From NCBI GenBank assembly GCA_964618975.1, contig CAZUDI010000008.1, forward strand, positions 1 through 64,000: a stretch of 64,000 bases of DNA. Reading direction: 5' to 3'. This stretch comes from CAZUDI01 sp964618975 (GTDB taxonomy: Bacteria; Desulfobacterota; Desulfomonilia; UBA1062). Both the position numbers and the translations under genes were made by a program. Each line of letters starts with the position of its first letter. The first letter of the stretch is position 1. Shown one piece after another: positions 16,801 through 25,831 of this stretch. Under the pieces are notes generated by a model. The model did no database searches, had not been told where the DNA came from, and was given only the letters and a program-made list of their open reading frames with translations.

Positions 16801-16946
16801 AGACCCCGGATATCTGACGCGCTTAAGCCGGGCCGCGCACAGCCAACCCCCACCTTCCGGTGTAAGGGCACCGGACTCACCGTTCCAGGCTTTTCCCTGG
16901 TGTCTGTGCCACGAGAACATGGTAAGCCTCTTAATTCTATGGTATC

Positions 16947-17834
16947 ATGGAACAGATGGACATTTACAACGTGCACTTAAGTCTCAGGGAACTCCTCGTG
17001 CGGGCCAGCACCCAGCTGCCCTCCGACATAGAGGCCGCCCTCGAGCGGGCGTTGGACAGCGAGGAGCCCGGCTCGGTGGCAGGGGAAACGCTGTCCATCA
17101 TCCTTAAGAGTGCGGCGATCTCCCGCCGTACGCACACCCCCCTCTGCCAGGATACGGGGGCCCTCTTCGCCGTGATCGAGGCCCGACCGGACGCCGATGT
17201 CTCGGCCATCCTCGCGGCCATCCCGGAGGCGCTGCGCGAACTCACCGCCGAGGGCCTGCTGCGACAGAACTGTGTCGATCCCCTCACGGAAAGCAACACC
17301 GGCGACAACACCGGCGCACACGTGCCGCAGATCCACTTCCATCCCTCGGACTCTCCGCCGCGCATCACGGTGATGCTCAAGGGCGGGGGCTCGGAAAACG
17401 TGAGCACCCAGTACAGCCTGCCCCACGAGGGACTCCGGGCCGGGCGGGATCTGGAAGGCGTGCGCCGCTGCCTGCTGGATGCCCTATGGCTGGCCCAGGG
17501 TCGGGGATGCGCCCCCGGGATCCTCGGCGTGTGCATCGGGGGGGATCGGGCCTCGGGCTATCTCGTCGCCAAGAGGCAGCTCCTGCGCCGGCTCGACGAG
17601 CCCAACCCGGAGGCCCGGCTCGCAGAGTTGGAGACCCAGGTTCTCGAACAGGCCAACACCCTCGGCATCGGCCCCATGGGCCTGGGGGGTAAAACCACCC
17701 TCCTGGGCGTGCGCATCGGGTGCGCCGGCCGCCACCCGGCCTGCTACTACGTGACCCTGAGCTACTCCTGCTGGGCCACCCGGCGCTACGGGATCGAACT
17801 CACCGCGGGGGGGGAGATCGCCCGATGGCTCTGA
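16947..17834 (+). CDS. Class I fumarate hydratase / tartrate dehydratase, alpha (N-terminal) subunit
   Basis: 295 residues of the TtdA/FumA-N fold. Conserved elements: TPLCQDTGA near residue 68 supplying a cluster cysteine, ESNTGDNTG, GGGSEN, GCAPGILGVCIGGDR, and GPMGLGGKTTLLGVRIG with further cysteines near the end. It binds an oxygen-labile [4Fe-4S] cluster and hydrates fumarate to malate (TCA cycle) together with the beta subunit, which overlaps it by ten bases. The split form is typical of anaerobes and archaea. Tartrate dehydratase cannot be excluded. An alternative ATG lies at 16956. Confidence 0.9.
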   Translation: MEQMDIYNVHLSLRELLVRASTQLPSDIEAALERALDSEEPGSVAGETLSIILKSAAISRRTHTPLCQDTGALFAVIEARPDADVSAILAAIPEALRELTAEGLLRQNCVDPLTESNTGDNTGAHVPQIHFHPSDSPPRITVMLKGGGSENVSTQYSLPHEGLRAGRDLEGVRRCLLDALWLAQGRGCAPGILGVCIGGDRASGYLVAKRQLLRRLDEPNPEARLAELETQVLEQANTLGIGPMGLGGKTTLLGVRIGCAGRHPACYYVTLSYSCWATRRYGIELTAGGEIARWL

Positions 17835-18406
17835 CACGCATCCATTCCCCGCTGACGCGGGAGGCATCCTCGAGGCTCAGGACAGGCGAGCGGGTGAGCA
17901 TCAGCGGGCGGATCGTCACCGCGCGGGACAGGGTGCACGCCTTCCTGGCCGCCGGCAACCCCTCCCCGCTGGACCTGACGGGCCTGATCATCTACCACTG
18001 CGGCCCGGTGAGCCTCAGACAGGGTCAGGACTGGAGGATCGTCGCGGCCGGACCCACCACCTCCCAGCGCGAGGAGCCCTATGAGGCCGAGATCATCCAA
18101 CGCTTTCATCCCGGGGCCATCATGGGCAAGGGCGGTATGGGGGAAAGGACGCTGGCGGCCCTTGAAGAGTACGGCGGCGTGTACCTGCACCTCACGGGGG
18201 GCGCGGCGGCCTTCCTGGCCGCCTGTGTCACCGAGGTCCGCGGGGTCTATCTCAGCGAGTTCGGCCTGCCGGAGGCCATGTGGGAGGTGACCGTGGCCGA
18301 CCTGCCGGCCCTGGTTACCATGGACAGTCACAGGAGATCGCTGCACCGGGAGGTGGAGCGGCAATCGCGCCTGAGGCTGGATTCCCTTTTGAACCCGGTC
18401 CCTTGA
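17825..18406 (+). CDS. Class I fumarate hydratase / tartrate dehydratase, beta (C-terminal) subunit
   Basis: 193 residues from the ATG at 17825, which overlaps the alpha subunit; a longer upstream frame is not protein-like. It matches the FumA C-terminal/TtdB swivelling domain: LRTGERVSISGRIVTARDRVH, LIIYHCGP, AGPTTSQREEPYE, IMGKGGMG and the VYLSEFGLPEAMWEV segment. It completes the active site with the alpha subunit. Ten-base overlap implies coupled translation and a 1:1 complex in the cytoplasm. Confidence 0.9.
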   Translation: MALTRIHSPLTREASSRLRTGERVSISGRIVTARDRVHAFLAAGNPSPLDLTGLIIYHCGPVSLRQGQDWRIVAAGPTTSQREEPYEAEIIQRFHPGAIMGKGGMGERTLAALEEYGGVYLHLTGGAAAFLAACVTEVRGVYLSEFGLPEAMWEVTVADLPALVTMDSHRRSLHREVERQSRLRLDSLLNPVP

Positions 18407-18449
18407 CAGCTAGATTCACATAACCAGCAGATATATAGGAGGTTATACT

Positions 18450-19235
18450 ATGAATGTGCATGAGATGTTCGATCTGAGCGGCAAGGTTTCCATCGTCACC
18501 GGCGGCGGCCGGGGCATCGGCAGGTTCATCGCCACGGGTCTGGCCGAGGCCGGATCGAACGTGGTGCTGGCCTCCCGCAAACTCGACAACTGCGAGCAGG
18601 CCTGCCGCGAACTGGCCGAGAAGGGGGTCAAGACCCTGGCCGTCAAATGCGACATGGCCTCCCAGGAGGACCTCGAGAACCTCGTGGATGTCACCCTCAA
18701 GGAGATGGGCAGCATCGACGTGCTGGTCAACAACGCCGGCATCACCTGGGGGGCCCCCACGCTCGATTTTCCCCTGGACAAGTGGGAGAAGATCTTCGAC
18801 GTCAACGTCAGGGGGGTGTGGATCCTCACCCAGAAGACGGCCCGGGTCATGAAGGACCAGGGCGGCGGCAAAATCATCAATATCTCCTCGATCTACGGAT
18901 CGCGCGGATCCATCGAGGAGGGGCATCCCGCCGTGGCCTATAACCCCTCCAAGGCCGCCATCGAGGTGCTCACCAAGAATCTGGCCGTCAAGCTGGCGCG
19001 CTACAAGATTCACGTCAACTGCATCGCCCCGGGGATGTTCCGCACCGACATGATGGAGTACCTCTTCAAGCCGGACCTCAAGCCGGTCCTCGACATCGCC
19101 CTGTCCATGGTTCCGCTCAACACCTACGGCACCGAGGACAGCATCAAGGGCCTGGCCGTCTTCCTGGCCTCGGCCGCCTCCGACTTCATCACGGGCGCCG
19201 TCATTCCGGCCGACGGCGGATACCTCGCCACCTGA
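18450..19235 (+). CDS. Short-chain dehydrogenase/reductase (SDR)
   Basis: 261 residues, full-length classical SDR. Nucleotide motif TGGGRGIG near residue 19, NNAG near 93, catalytic serine in INISSIYG and the Y-x-x-x-K pair in AYNPSKAA, C-terminal DGGYLAT. Closest in feel to gluconate 5-dehydrogenase and 3-oxoacyl-ACP reductase-like SDRs; substrate undetermined. A strong AGGAGG ribosome site lies before the ATG. It is 44 bases after the fumarase beta gene and may be co-transcribed. A dispersed repeat begins six bases after its stop. Confidence 0.88.
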   Translation: MNVHEMFDLSGKVSIVTGGGRGIGRFIATGLAEAGSNVVLASRKLDNCEQACRELAEKGVKTLAVKCDMASQEDLENLVDVTLKEMGSIDVLVNNAGITWGAPTLDFPLDKWEKIFDVNVRGVWILTQKTARVMKDQGGGKIINISSIYGSRGSIEEGHPAVAYNPSKAAIEVLTKNLAVKLARYKIHVNCIAPGMFRTDMMEYLFKPDLKPVLDIALSMVPLNTYGTEDSIKGLAVFLASAASDFITGAVIPADGGYLAT

Positions 19236-19241
19236 CCGGCA

Positions 19242-19320
19242 AATCAGGGGCATGAACCCCAGGGCAATCCTTTGACCCTGTCTTCCGCTGCAGGCAACGG
19301 GGAGTGTGTCCCTGAGTCAT
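19242..19320 (+). repeat. Dispersed palindromic repeat, copy 4
   Basis: AATCAGGGGCATGAA and CCCCAGGGCAATCC, then CTTCCGCTGCAGGCAACGGGG, ending GTCCCTGAGTCAT. The outer stem TCAGGG/CCCTGA is intact; both inner hairpins are weakened. It lies directly after the SDR stop codon. The rest of 19321-19544 shows nothing recognisable. Confidence 0.8.
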
Positions 19321-19544
19321 GAAGGGCGGGCGTCCCGCGGCGCCCGCCTGCCGCAAATCATAAGCCAGGGTCCCCCTCTTTTTGACACCACCGGCGGTAA
19401 GGAAATATGTGCACAAGCGAAATCATGGATCGGACCTTCCGGGCGGCCCTGGCCCTCCTGGCGGGCGCTACACGCAAGTCTCTTTCCCCGGGGGGAGAGA
19501 ATCACCGCAGAGCGGGAGCGGACCTGCAGCCTGTGACGGGCCCC

Positions 19545-20447
19545 TCAGGTGTTCAGCCAGTAGACGTCGCGCCGGATGCGGCGGACCCTGGCCCGGGCTG
19601 CCCGGGCGCCCTCTTCCACATAGCGGTCGAAATACTCGAAATCGGCCCAGCTGTAAGCGCCGATGTCCGGCCGGATCACGCAGTCGATCTCCCTGGTCAT
19701 ATAGACGTTCATGAACTCGCGCGTGATGTCGTAGCTGCGAAAGACCACGTCCAGGCTGTGGTGGAGCTCCTGCCCCTGCCCGTCGAGGGGATCGACGCTG
19801 CGGGTAACATCCACCCCCACGAGATAGTCGGGTTTCAGGGTGCGCGCCAGGTTGACCGGGATCATCTCGGCCACCCCGCCGTCCACCAGGAGCATGCCGT
19901 GCAGGCCCACGGGCGGGAAAAAACCCGGCGCGGCGCAGCTCGCCTGCAGGGCGGTGCACAGGTCCCCCTCGGCAAAAACGATGGGGTTGCCGGTCACCAG
20001 GTCCACGCTCAGGCACGCAAACGGCAGGCGCAAATCGCGAAAGTCGGCGTCCCCCACGAGCTCGTGCATGTGATAGACGAAGTCCTCGGGCGTGACCAGT
20101 GACTGGCGGCTCAGGGCCATGGTGAAGAAATAACCCTTCTTGAGCGTGGCCTGGAGACGATCGAAGAAGCCCCGCGAGGTCTCCCCCTCCTCCACGAGCC
20201 CCATGCCCCGCCTGGTCTCCTGAAACAGGGGCGATTGCATGTAGTCCCGCAGACGCCTCTCCACCTCGTCGATGTCACCATACAGGGCATAGAGCCCCCC
20301 CACAATGGCACCAAACGAAACCCCCGCGATGCCCTCGATGGGAACCTCTCCCTGTCTGAGGGCGCGGATCACCCCGATGTGGGCGAGCCCCCGGGCGCCG
20401 CCGGCGCCCAGGGCCAGGATGACGCGCCGCCGGCGCCTAAGCTTCAC
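19545..20447 (-). CDS. Patatin-like phospholipase (RssA/YchK type)
   Basis: 300 residues. Complete patatin signature: oxyanion loop GAGGARG near residue 14, nucleophile elbow GVSFG near 43, and the catalytic aspartate in VDGGVAE near 190, forming the Ser-Asp dyad. It has a basic N-terminus and no signal peptide, so it is probably cytoplasmic or membrane-associated and hydrolyses acyl-lipids. It is the last gene of a three-gene overlapping operon: its start overlaps the deacetylase stop by four bases. Substrate unknown. Confidence 0.9.
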   Translation of the reverse strand: MKLRRRRRVILALGAGGARGLAHIGVIRALRQGEVPIEGIAGVSFGAIVGGLYALYGDIDEVERRLRDYMQSPLFQETRRGMGLVEEGETSRGFFDRLQATLKKGYFFTMALSRQSLVTPEDFVYHMHELVGDADFRDLRLPFACLSVDLVTGNPIVFAEGDLCTALQASCAAPGFFPPVGLHGMLLVDGGVAEMIPVNLARTLKPDYLVGVDVTRSVDPLDGQGQELHHSLDVVFRSYDITREFMNVYMTREIDCVIRPDIGAYSWADFEYFDRYVEEGARAARARVRRIRRDVYWLNT

Positions 20448-21745
20448 AGGAGCTTCACCCGGTACTGATCGGTATCCATATCCTGCAGGTAGGCGGCATA
20501 GTAGGGCACAGAGGCCTTAGCGAACCAGTCTTCGGCTTGGGAGCGGCAGCGCTCGCAGGCATGCCAGGGGATGTGGATGCACAGGACGCGATAGCCGGTC
20601 GAGGCCAGGGACTCGATCCTGAGCGCCCCGGGGCAGTCACGGCACAGGCGGATGACCTCCCGCTGCGACTCCGAGATCCCGTCCGTATCGTAGTAGAGGC
20701 TGCGATGGCGCTCCTCGAATCCAGCCTTGAAGGCCTTCGGAGAACCGGAGCGCCACTTCCTCAGAAGCGCCGCGCAGAGCTCCTCGATATAGGCCAGCAC
20801 CCGCGGGGAGTCCCTGATTCGGTCGCGGTCCAGGTCCGGCTCGCTCACATAGGTATAATCCATCCCCGCCAGGGCCAGGATAATGCCCGTATTGATGTAG
20901 GGCAGCGCCGACTCGATGGAATACCCCCCCTCGAGCACGCAGATGTCCGGCGCCAGGCGTTCGTTCAACCGGGCATAGCCGCCGGCCGTGAAGGCCATGT
21001 CCGTGATGGGGTCGGAGTAGTGGTTGTCCTGGCCGGCCGAGTTGATCACGAGGTCCGGCCGGAAATCGTCCAGTACCGGCCGCACGAGGTGCTCGATGAC
21101 GTGCAGGAAACCGGCGTCGCTGGTCCTGGGCGGCAGGGGTACATTCATGGTCAGACCGTGTGCCAGGGGGCCGCCCGCCTCGTCGGGAAAGCCGGTGCCG
21201 GGGTACAGGGTGCGCCCGTCCTGGTGCAGGGAGATATAGAGCACGTCCGGATCGTGCCAGTAGATATCCTGGGTTCCGTCACCGTGGTGGCAGTCCGTAT
21301 CCACGATGGCGATCCTGTGGATATGAGGGTAGTGCCGGCGCACCCACTCCACCATGACGCCCTCGATATTGATGTTGCAGAATCCGCGGGCGCCCTGCAC
21401 CACCCGCATGGCATGGTGCCCGGGGGGACGTACCAGGGCAAAGGATTTCTGTACCACGCCGTCCAGCACCAGGCGGGCCGCCTCGATACACCCTCCGGCC
21501 GAAACGCTGTGGGAGGGGGTGATCTGTGCGGCCACATCCGGCACACAGAAGTGCACCCGCTGCACGTCCTCCTCGCCGGCCAGCCCGGCCTTGAATTCCT
21601 GGATGCCCTCGATGTCCAGCAGCCCCTCCTCCAGGATCTGGTCCTGGGTATAGAGGAGGCGCTCCTGGCGCTCGGGGTGCGTACGGCTGATCTCCCAGTC
21701 ATAGGCCGGGAAAAGGATGAGCCCGGTTGTGGTCATGGCCTTCAT
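20444..21745 (-). CDS. Histone deacetylase-family zinc amidohydrolase
   Basis: 433 residues from the ATG at 21745, which has GGAGG eight bases upstream; a longer start at 21760 lies within the upstream gene and lacks this site. HDAC/acetoin-utilisation/acetylpolyamine amidohydrolase family: RPPGHH, zinc-ligand motif DTDCHHGDGT, third ligand in SAGQDNHYSDP, LEGGYS with the catalytic region. It should remove acetyl or related acyl groups from amines. About 110 extra C-terminal residues carry cysteines (CRDCPG, HACERC) beyond the usual HDAC core. Sandwiched between a hydantoinase-type protein and a patatin in one operon; physiological substrate unknown. Confidence 0.88.
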   Translation of the reverse strand: MKAMTTTGLILFPAYDWEISRTHPERQERLLYTQDQILEEGLLDIEGIQEFKAGLAGEEDVQRVHFCVPDVAAQITPSHSVSAGGCIEAARLVLDGVVQKSFALVRPPGHHAMRVVQGARGFCNINIEGVMVEWVRRHYPHIHRIAIVDTDCHHGDGTQDIYWHDPDVLYISLHQDGRTLYPGTGFPDEAGGPLAHGLTMNVPLPPRTSDAGFLHVIEHLVRPVLDDFRPDLVINSAGQDNHYSDPITDMAFTAGGYARLNERLAPDICVLEGGYSIESALPYINTGIILALAGMDYTYVSEPDLDRDRIRDSPRVLAYIEELCAALLRKWRSGSPKAFKAGFEERHRSLYYDTDGISESQREVIRLCRDCPGALRIESLASTGYRVLCIHIPWHACERCRSQAEDWFAKASVPYYAAYLQDMDTDQYRVKLL

Positions 21746-23397
21746 CGTGCATGCCTCCATCCGTTGATGAGGCCCGGCCGCGACTGGATGCGCACGCGCA
21801 TGTTCCTGCCCGTGGTGCTGAAACCCCGCACCATGTTGAAGCTCTGCTCCTCCACCACGTCCAGCGCCACATCATCGGCCAGCCCCAGATACTCGGTATG
21901 CCCCCGCAAGAGGGAAAAACCCATCTCCTTGAGATCCCCGAGACCGAAGCGGGGCTCCACCTCCCTATCGATATCCAGTTCGGGGCACAGTACCCGCCTG
22001 AGCTGAGTGTCGGCAGTCAGGGTGATCTGCGCCGTGGTCCGCGCCAGGGCCGCACCGAGCGCGTTGGCAACGCGCGAGTAGGGGGGCAGCACGCAGCGCA
22101 TCCCGAAGACCTCCTCGATACGGGGCCGAAGGACCTCCGCCGGCCCCCCGATCACCATGACCTGGCTGGGCGTAAAGATCTGGGGGTTGAGCATCTCGTG
22201 GATGGTGTAGACGGGGTGACGGTTGACCCCGTCTACATAACCCAGAGCGGCGGCATGGATATCCCCCACCATGGTGTCCACGATGCGGCGGGCGAAGGGG
22301 ACGACGTCCTCCCCGGCCCGGGCGGCGAGATCCCCGATGGCGGCCTCGGCCCGGGACCGGTCGCCCTGATGGTACTGATCGAGCACGGCCAGGGCATCGG
22401 TGGGCGTGGGCACAGCCCCGCCCAGGACGACCGGCGGCCCCACCCGGGCAGGGCCCACCTGAAGCCGTCCGTCCTCGAGGCGCACGGCCGAATCGCCGCC
22501 GGCCCCGACACTGAGCATATGCAGCCCGCGCACGAGGGTCTTGAGCCCCCCGACACTGACCCCCATGGGTTCGAGGATGGGGATACCCCCTATCAGGAGA
22601 CCGATGTCCGTGGTGGTGCCCCCGATGTCGAGCACCAGCGTAGTCTGCGTGTCGCGGCCCAGGGCCAGGGCCCCCATCATGCTGGCAGCCGGCCCGCTCA
22701 TGATGGTTTCCACCGGCAGCCGGTCGGCCGCGGCGGAGGAATAGGTGCCACCGTCAGCCTTGAGGAATAACAGCGGGGCATGGATCCCCAGTTCGGACAA
22801 CGCCTGTCTGACGGCCTTCACGAAGCGCTCCTGGATGGGCATCATGGCCGTGTTGAAATAGGTGGTGTGCAGGCGCCGGGGAAAATTCAAGGCGCCGCCC
22901 ATGCGGTTGCCCATGGTAAGGTAGGTGAAATCGTCGGCGATGAGCTCGGCGATGCGGCGTTCGTGCAACGAGTTGCGCACGGAGAATTTCGACACCACAC
23001 CCACACCGCGCACCCCCCTGTCCCGGAGTTCACGGGATACCTGGCGGACCTGCTCCTCCCGGATGGGAATGTATTCCCGCCCACGGTGGTCGATGGCACC
23101 GTCGACGAGATAGAAGTCGTCGCTCAGAAAGTAGTGCCGCGGGTCGATTCCCGGGCCGGCGGAGACGATCATACCCGTCGGCGGATAGTTCTTCACGATA
23201 ATGGCGTTGGTGGACAGGGTGGTGGAGAGTACCACCCGCTGGATCTCCCCATACGCCACCCCGAGGTTCTCGACGACGCCCAGGATGGATCCCACCAGGT
23301 CATCCGCGGTTACGACCTTGGCCAGGGAGACGATCTCCCCTTCGTGGAGGCAGACCGCATCCGTATGTGTGCCGCCGATATCTATTCCGCAAACCAT
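21742..23397 (-). CDS. Hydantoinase/oxoprolinase subunit A-like ATPase (HyuA family)
   Basis: 551 residues from the ATG at 23397, chosen for GAGGGG five bases upstream over a GTG at 23403. ASKHA-type ATPase of the N-methylhydantoinase A/5-oxoprolinase/acetone-carboxylase-beta family: GIDIGGTHTDAV at the start, LSTTLSTNAI, SGPAASMMGA and the second phosphate motif LVLDIGGTTTDIG near 255. Members couple ATP hydrolysis to opening of cyclic amides or activation of a substrate, usually with a HyuB partner; no HyuB is encoded here. First gene of the operon with the deacetylase and patatin. Confidence 0.88.
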   Translation of the reverse strand: MVCGIDIGGTHTDAVCLHEGEIVSLAKVVTADDLVGSILGVVENLGVAYGEIQRVVLSTTLSTNAIIVKNYPPTGMIVSAGPGIDPRHYFLSDDFYLVDGAIDHRGREYIPIREEQVRQVSRELRDRGVRGVGVVSKFSVRNSLHERRIAELIADDFTYLTMGNRMGGALNFPRRLHTTYFNTAMMPIQERFVKAVRQALSELGIHAPLLFLKADGGTYSSAAADRLPVETIMSGPAASMMGALALGRDTQTTLVLDIGGTTTDIGLLIGGIPILEPMGVSVGGLKTLVRGLHMLSVGAGGDSAVRLEDGRLQVGPARVGPPVVLGGAVPTPTDALAVLDQYHQGDRSRAEAAIGDLAARAGEDVVPFARRIVDTMVGDIHAAALGYVDGVNRHPVYTIHEMLNPQIFTPSQVMVIGGPAEVLRPRIEEVFGMRCVLPPYSRVANALGAALARTTAQITLTADTQLRRVLCPELDIDREVEPRFGLGDLKEMGFSLLRGHTEYLGLADDVALDVVEEQSFNMVRGFSTTGRNMRVRIQSRPGLINGWRHAR

Positions 23398-23470
23398 ACG
23401 CACCCCTCAATCATGGCGTCGGCATATACCATGTGCGAAGCACCCGGCCGCACCTCCCGGGAGAAGATCC

Positions 23471-23542
23471 AATCATGGGTATAGATTCCAGGGCAAGCCC
23501 GGTACCCCAATGCGCGCCGCAATTCGACCCATAGCGATTAAA
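23471..23542 (+). repeat. Dispersed palindromic repeat, copy 5 (ATGGG subfamily)
   Basis: AATCATGGGTATAGATT, CCAGGGCAAGCCCGG, a shortened middle arm GCGCGCCGCAATTC, then GACCCATAGCGATTAAA. The outer stem extends: AATC pairs with GATT and ATGGGT with ACCCAT. It lies in the 315-base gap upstream of both the hydantoinase operon and the lipoprotein gene; the rest of that gap (23543-23712) holds no gene I can support. Confidence 0.8.
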
Positions 23543-23712
23543 CCCGCCCTTCCCGCACCATATCGCCGCGGGGAGGAATCCTTTCGCACGTGGAGGCAGT
23601 ATAGCACAAACACCTCGCAGGGGCCATGAATTTACACCAAATTCCTTACACCTTGCGTGAATATCCACGATCTGTTAGGAGTGGTGCAACACCATCTTAT
23701 CGGGAGGAGTCA

Positions 23713-24894
23713 GTGAAAAAGGCGGTCTTGTTCCTTGTCTTCTGTCTCATGTGTGTATCCGGATGCAGTCCGACAAAGCCCGAAATCACCTGGGCCTCGT
23801 TCACGGACGCCAACCCGGTGAGCGGGCAGAGGATCCTCCTGCGGGTATCGTGCACCACGGACAATCCCCCCCTGATGTATCTCTGGAGCGCCAGTGGGGG
23901 CACCCTCGAGGACGGCGGCCTTTCCCAGTATTGGGCCTACTGGACCGCCCCCGAAACCACCGGCGACTACACCATCTCCTGCAGGGTGATCGATGACGAG
24001 GGCGAGAACGAGACCTTCCCCTTCTCCGTGCGGGTGAGTGCCCGCGCGGATGCCGTGAGCCTGCTGGAAGACGGAGAGGTCGCCCTGTGCACGGCCAGGC
24101 GCGAGAGATTGAAGGCCGGGGGCATCTGGGCCGCCGTGGCGGGCGAGTATCTGCATTCGTTCAGCGCCACCGCCAGCAGCACCGCCGGGTGGGGTGAGGA
24201 TTTCAACACCATGGTGGTGAGTTCCTTCACCAACTACTACTATACCACCTCCTATGCCTTCAAAGGCGTCCTGGCGGATTCGGCCGAGATCATCACCTAT
24301 TCCTCCAGCACCGAGGATACCCTGGATTGCGACACCTGCGAAGCGGGCGACGTCATCTCCACCATGCACCTCGACGGGTCCTACCTGTGGGTGGGTTCCG
24401 GCAGCGGTCTGCACGGCTATGCATCCTCCGACTGGATGGACAGACAGCTCGACGATGCCGTCTTCGACATCTATTCGGATACCGACCTCACCCTGGTGGC
24501 CACCACGGCGGGAATCTACACCTGGGACAAGGAGACCGACTCCAGCCCAGCCTGGACCGCGCCCGAAGGCGCCCTGGCGGACCCGGCCTGCGCGGTGGTG
24601 CTGGATAGCCAGGGCAACATCTGGAGCGTAAACAGCGCCTTAAACGAGGTCCGCATCAACGGCATCGCCTGTGCGGCGCAGCCCGATGTAGTGGTGTGCA
24701 GCCTGGATGTGGACCTCTTGGAGCGCATCTGGTGCGGCACCTACTGCACCACGGACGGCGGCGAGACCTGGACGAACCCCACCGGGATCGACGATTCCAC
24801 GGATCAGATCGTCGCCTCCCAGGTCAGTCCCGAGGGCCTGCTCTACCTGAGATCAGTCTCCGGACGCCTGTATGTCTGGGGCAAGGCCCCCTGA
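23713..24894 (+). CDS. Lipoprotein with Ig/PKD-like domain and propeller-like repeats
   Basis: 393 residues from a GTG at 23713 with GGAGGAG just upstream. Signal peptide with lipobox VSGC (cysteine near residue 16), so it is membrane-anchored outside the cytoplasm. Residues about 20-115 look like a PKD/Ig-type sandwich (VSGQRILLRVSC, GDYTISCRVIDDEGE). The remainder has repeated short units of the beta-propeller type (YLWVGSGSGLHGY, LTLVATTAGIYTW, GNIWSVNS, IWCGTYCTTDGGETW, LYVWGKAP), about six blades. No catalytic motif is visible. Function unknown; a sensor or binding role is possible. Confidence 0.75.
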   Translation: MKKAVLFLVFCLMCVSGCSPTKPEITWASFTDANPVSGQRILLRVSCTTDNPPLMYLWSASGGTLEDGGLSQYWAYWTAPETTGDYTISCRVIDDEGENETFPFSVRVSARADAVSLLEDGEVALCTARRERLKAGGIWAAVAGEYLHSFSATASSTAGWGEDFNTMVVSSFTNYYYTTSYAFKGVLADSAEIITYSSSTEDTLDCDTCEAGDVISTMHLDGSYLWVGSGSGLHGYASSDWMDRQLDDAVFDIYSDTDLTLVATTAGIYTWDKETDSSPAWTAPEGALADPACAVVLDSQGNIWSVNSALNEVRINGIACAAQPDVVVCSLDVDLLERIWCGTYCTTDGGETWTNPTGIDDSTDQIVASQVSPEGLLYLRSVSGRLYVWGKAP

Positions 24895-25264
24895 CAAGAG
24901 GGGCTCCCTGATCGCCGCCTTCCCCGGTCAGGGCCGCCGGCAGCATTTCCCTATGAGGTCACAGGATTGGATGGGGATACGCCAGGCACCTTTTATCACC
25001 TCAGATGTGGTTAATAAACCAGCCCTGGGTTCCTTGCCTGCCACCAGCGAGGGCAGGTGCGATTTATTTTATTGCTCCGGCAGACAGACCTAGACATCAT
25101 CGATGAAAGCGTCATACAACAAGAACGGCCTAAGACCTTCAACTATCAATAATTACAATTTATTCCTGCCAAAGGAACGGATCTTCATATGACCGCCTTC
25201 CAACAGTCACGTGCTTTTCGGCAGGGCAGGCTCACCGCGGCCGCAGGCGCCTTGCGGGTATCGC
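24895..25264. other. Intergenic region between two convergent lipoprotein genes
   Basis: 370 bases with no supportable gene. The middle (about 25020-25190) is more AT-rich than its surroundings. It contains one terminator-like hairpin, listed separately. A short open frame at 25189 has no family features and overlaps the opposing gene. Confidence 0.6.
25037..25070 (+). terminator. Weak terminator-like hairpin
   Basis: CCTGCC, nine-base loop, GGCAGG, then TGCGATTTATTTT. The stem is short and the T-tract broken. Position fits termination of the propeller lipoprotein transcript. Confidence 0.35.
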
Positions 25265-25831
25265 TCAGGGGCACTTTGTCCCGTTCTGGCGGGTGCGTCG
25301 GGCGATATCCTCGGCGCTGCGCTTGACGAGTGCGCGCAGGAGTTCCTCGGGATAGGGCGAGGGGGGAAAGATGCGGCTGAACCAGGTCAGATGCACGCCG
25401 GAGCGCTCATAGGCGACGCCTGAGTGCTTAAGGTAGCGGGTCTGGCTGTCTTTCATGGAGACGATGCGCACCGTCAGGTTCGCCCGCGAGGGCGTGTCGG
25501 TGCCCCCGTAATACAGTTGCCCGATCTCGCCCTGCAGCACAAGGGGGGTGCTCACGGAGTCATCCGCGGAAAGGACCACCCGCCGGAAGGCCCCGGCCTC
25601 CAGCAGGCAGGTCTGCATGTATTCGGCGGCGTACAGGCCCCATTTCGCTTGGGCGCCTTCGAAAGGCTGTACCGTGATGCCCCCTTCGAAGGCCTCGGCA
25701 AGCCCCCAGTCGATGGGGGTGTCTTCCTGCAGACGGTAGTCGGGCCTGATCAGGGCGCAGCCGGGAAGCGTCATCCAGAGAACGCACAGCCCAACGAGAA
25801 ACATGCGGCCCAAGACATGGTCATCGTTCAT
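25265..25831 (-). CDS. Predicted lipoprotein of unknown function in the pilin operon
   Basis: 188 residues from the ATG at 25831; a GTG eight codons earlier is possible. Signal peptide with lipobox LPGC near residue 24. The mature part alternates helices and strands (GGITVQPFEGAQAKWGLYAAEYM, TPLVLQGEIGQLYYG) in a way that recalls small outer-membrane lipoproteins of the LpoB/CsgG/FlgO-like fold class, but no family can be assigned. Last gene of a four-gene minus-strand operon and overlaps its upstream neighbour by eleven bases. Confidence 0.65.
   Translation of the reverse strand: MNDDHVLGRMFLVGLCVLWMTLPGCALIRPDYRLQEDTPIDWGLAEAFEGGITVQPFEGAQAKWGLYAAEYMQTCLLEAGAFRRVVLSADDSVSTPLVLQGEIGQLYYGGTDTPSRANLTVRIVSMKDSQTRYLKHSGVAYERSGVHLTWFSRIFPPSPYPEELLRALVKRSAEDIARRTRQNGTKCP

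Noticed and set aside
16801..16946. Hairpins between phaR and the fumarase genes as a repeat copy or terminator
   Set aside because: CCGGTG/CACCGG and CCAGG/CCTGG stems exist, but the family arms are absent and no T-run follows.
25189..25326. Short plus-strand ORF after an AAGGAACGG-like site
   Set aside because: It mostly overlaps the opposing lipoprotein gene and its translation is low-complexity with no family features.
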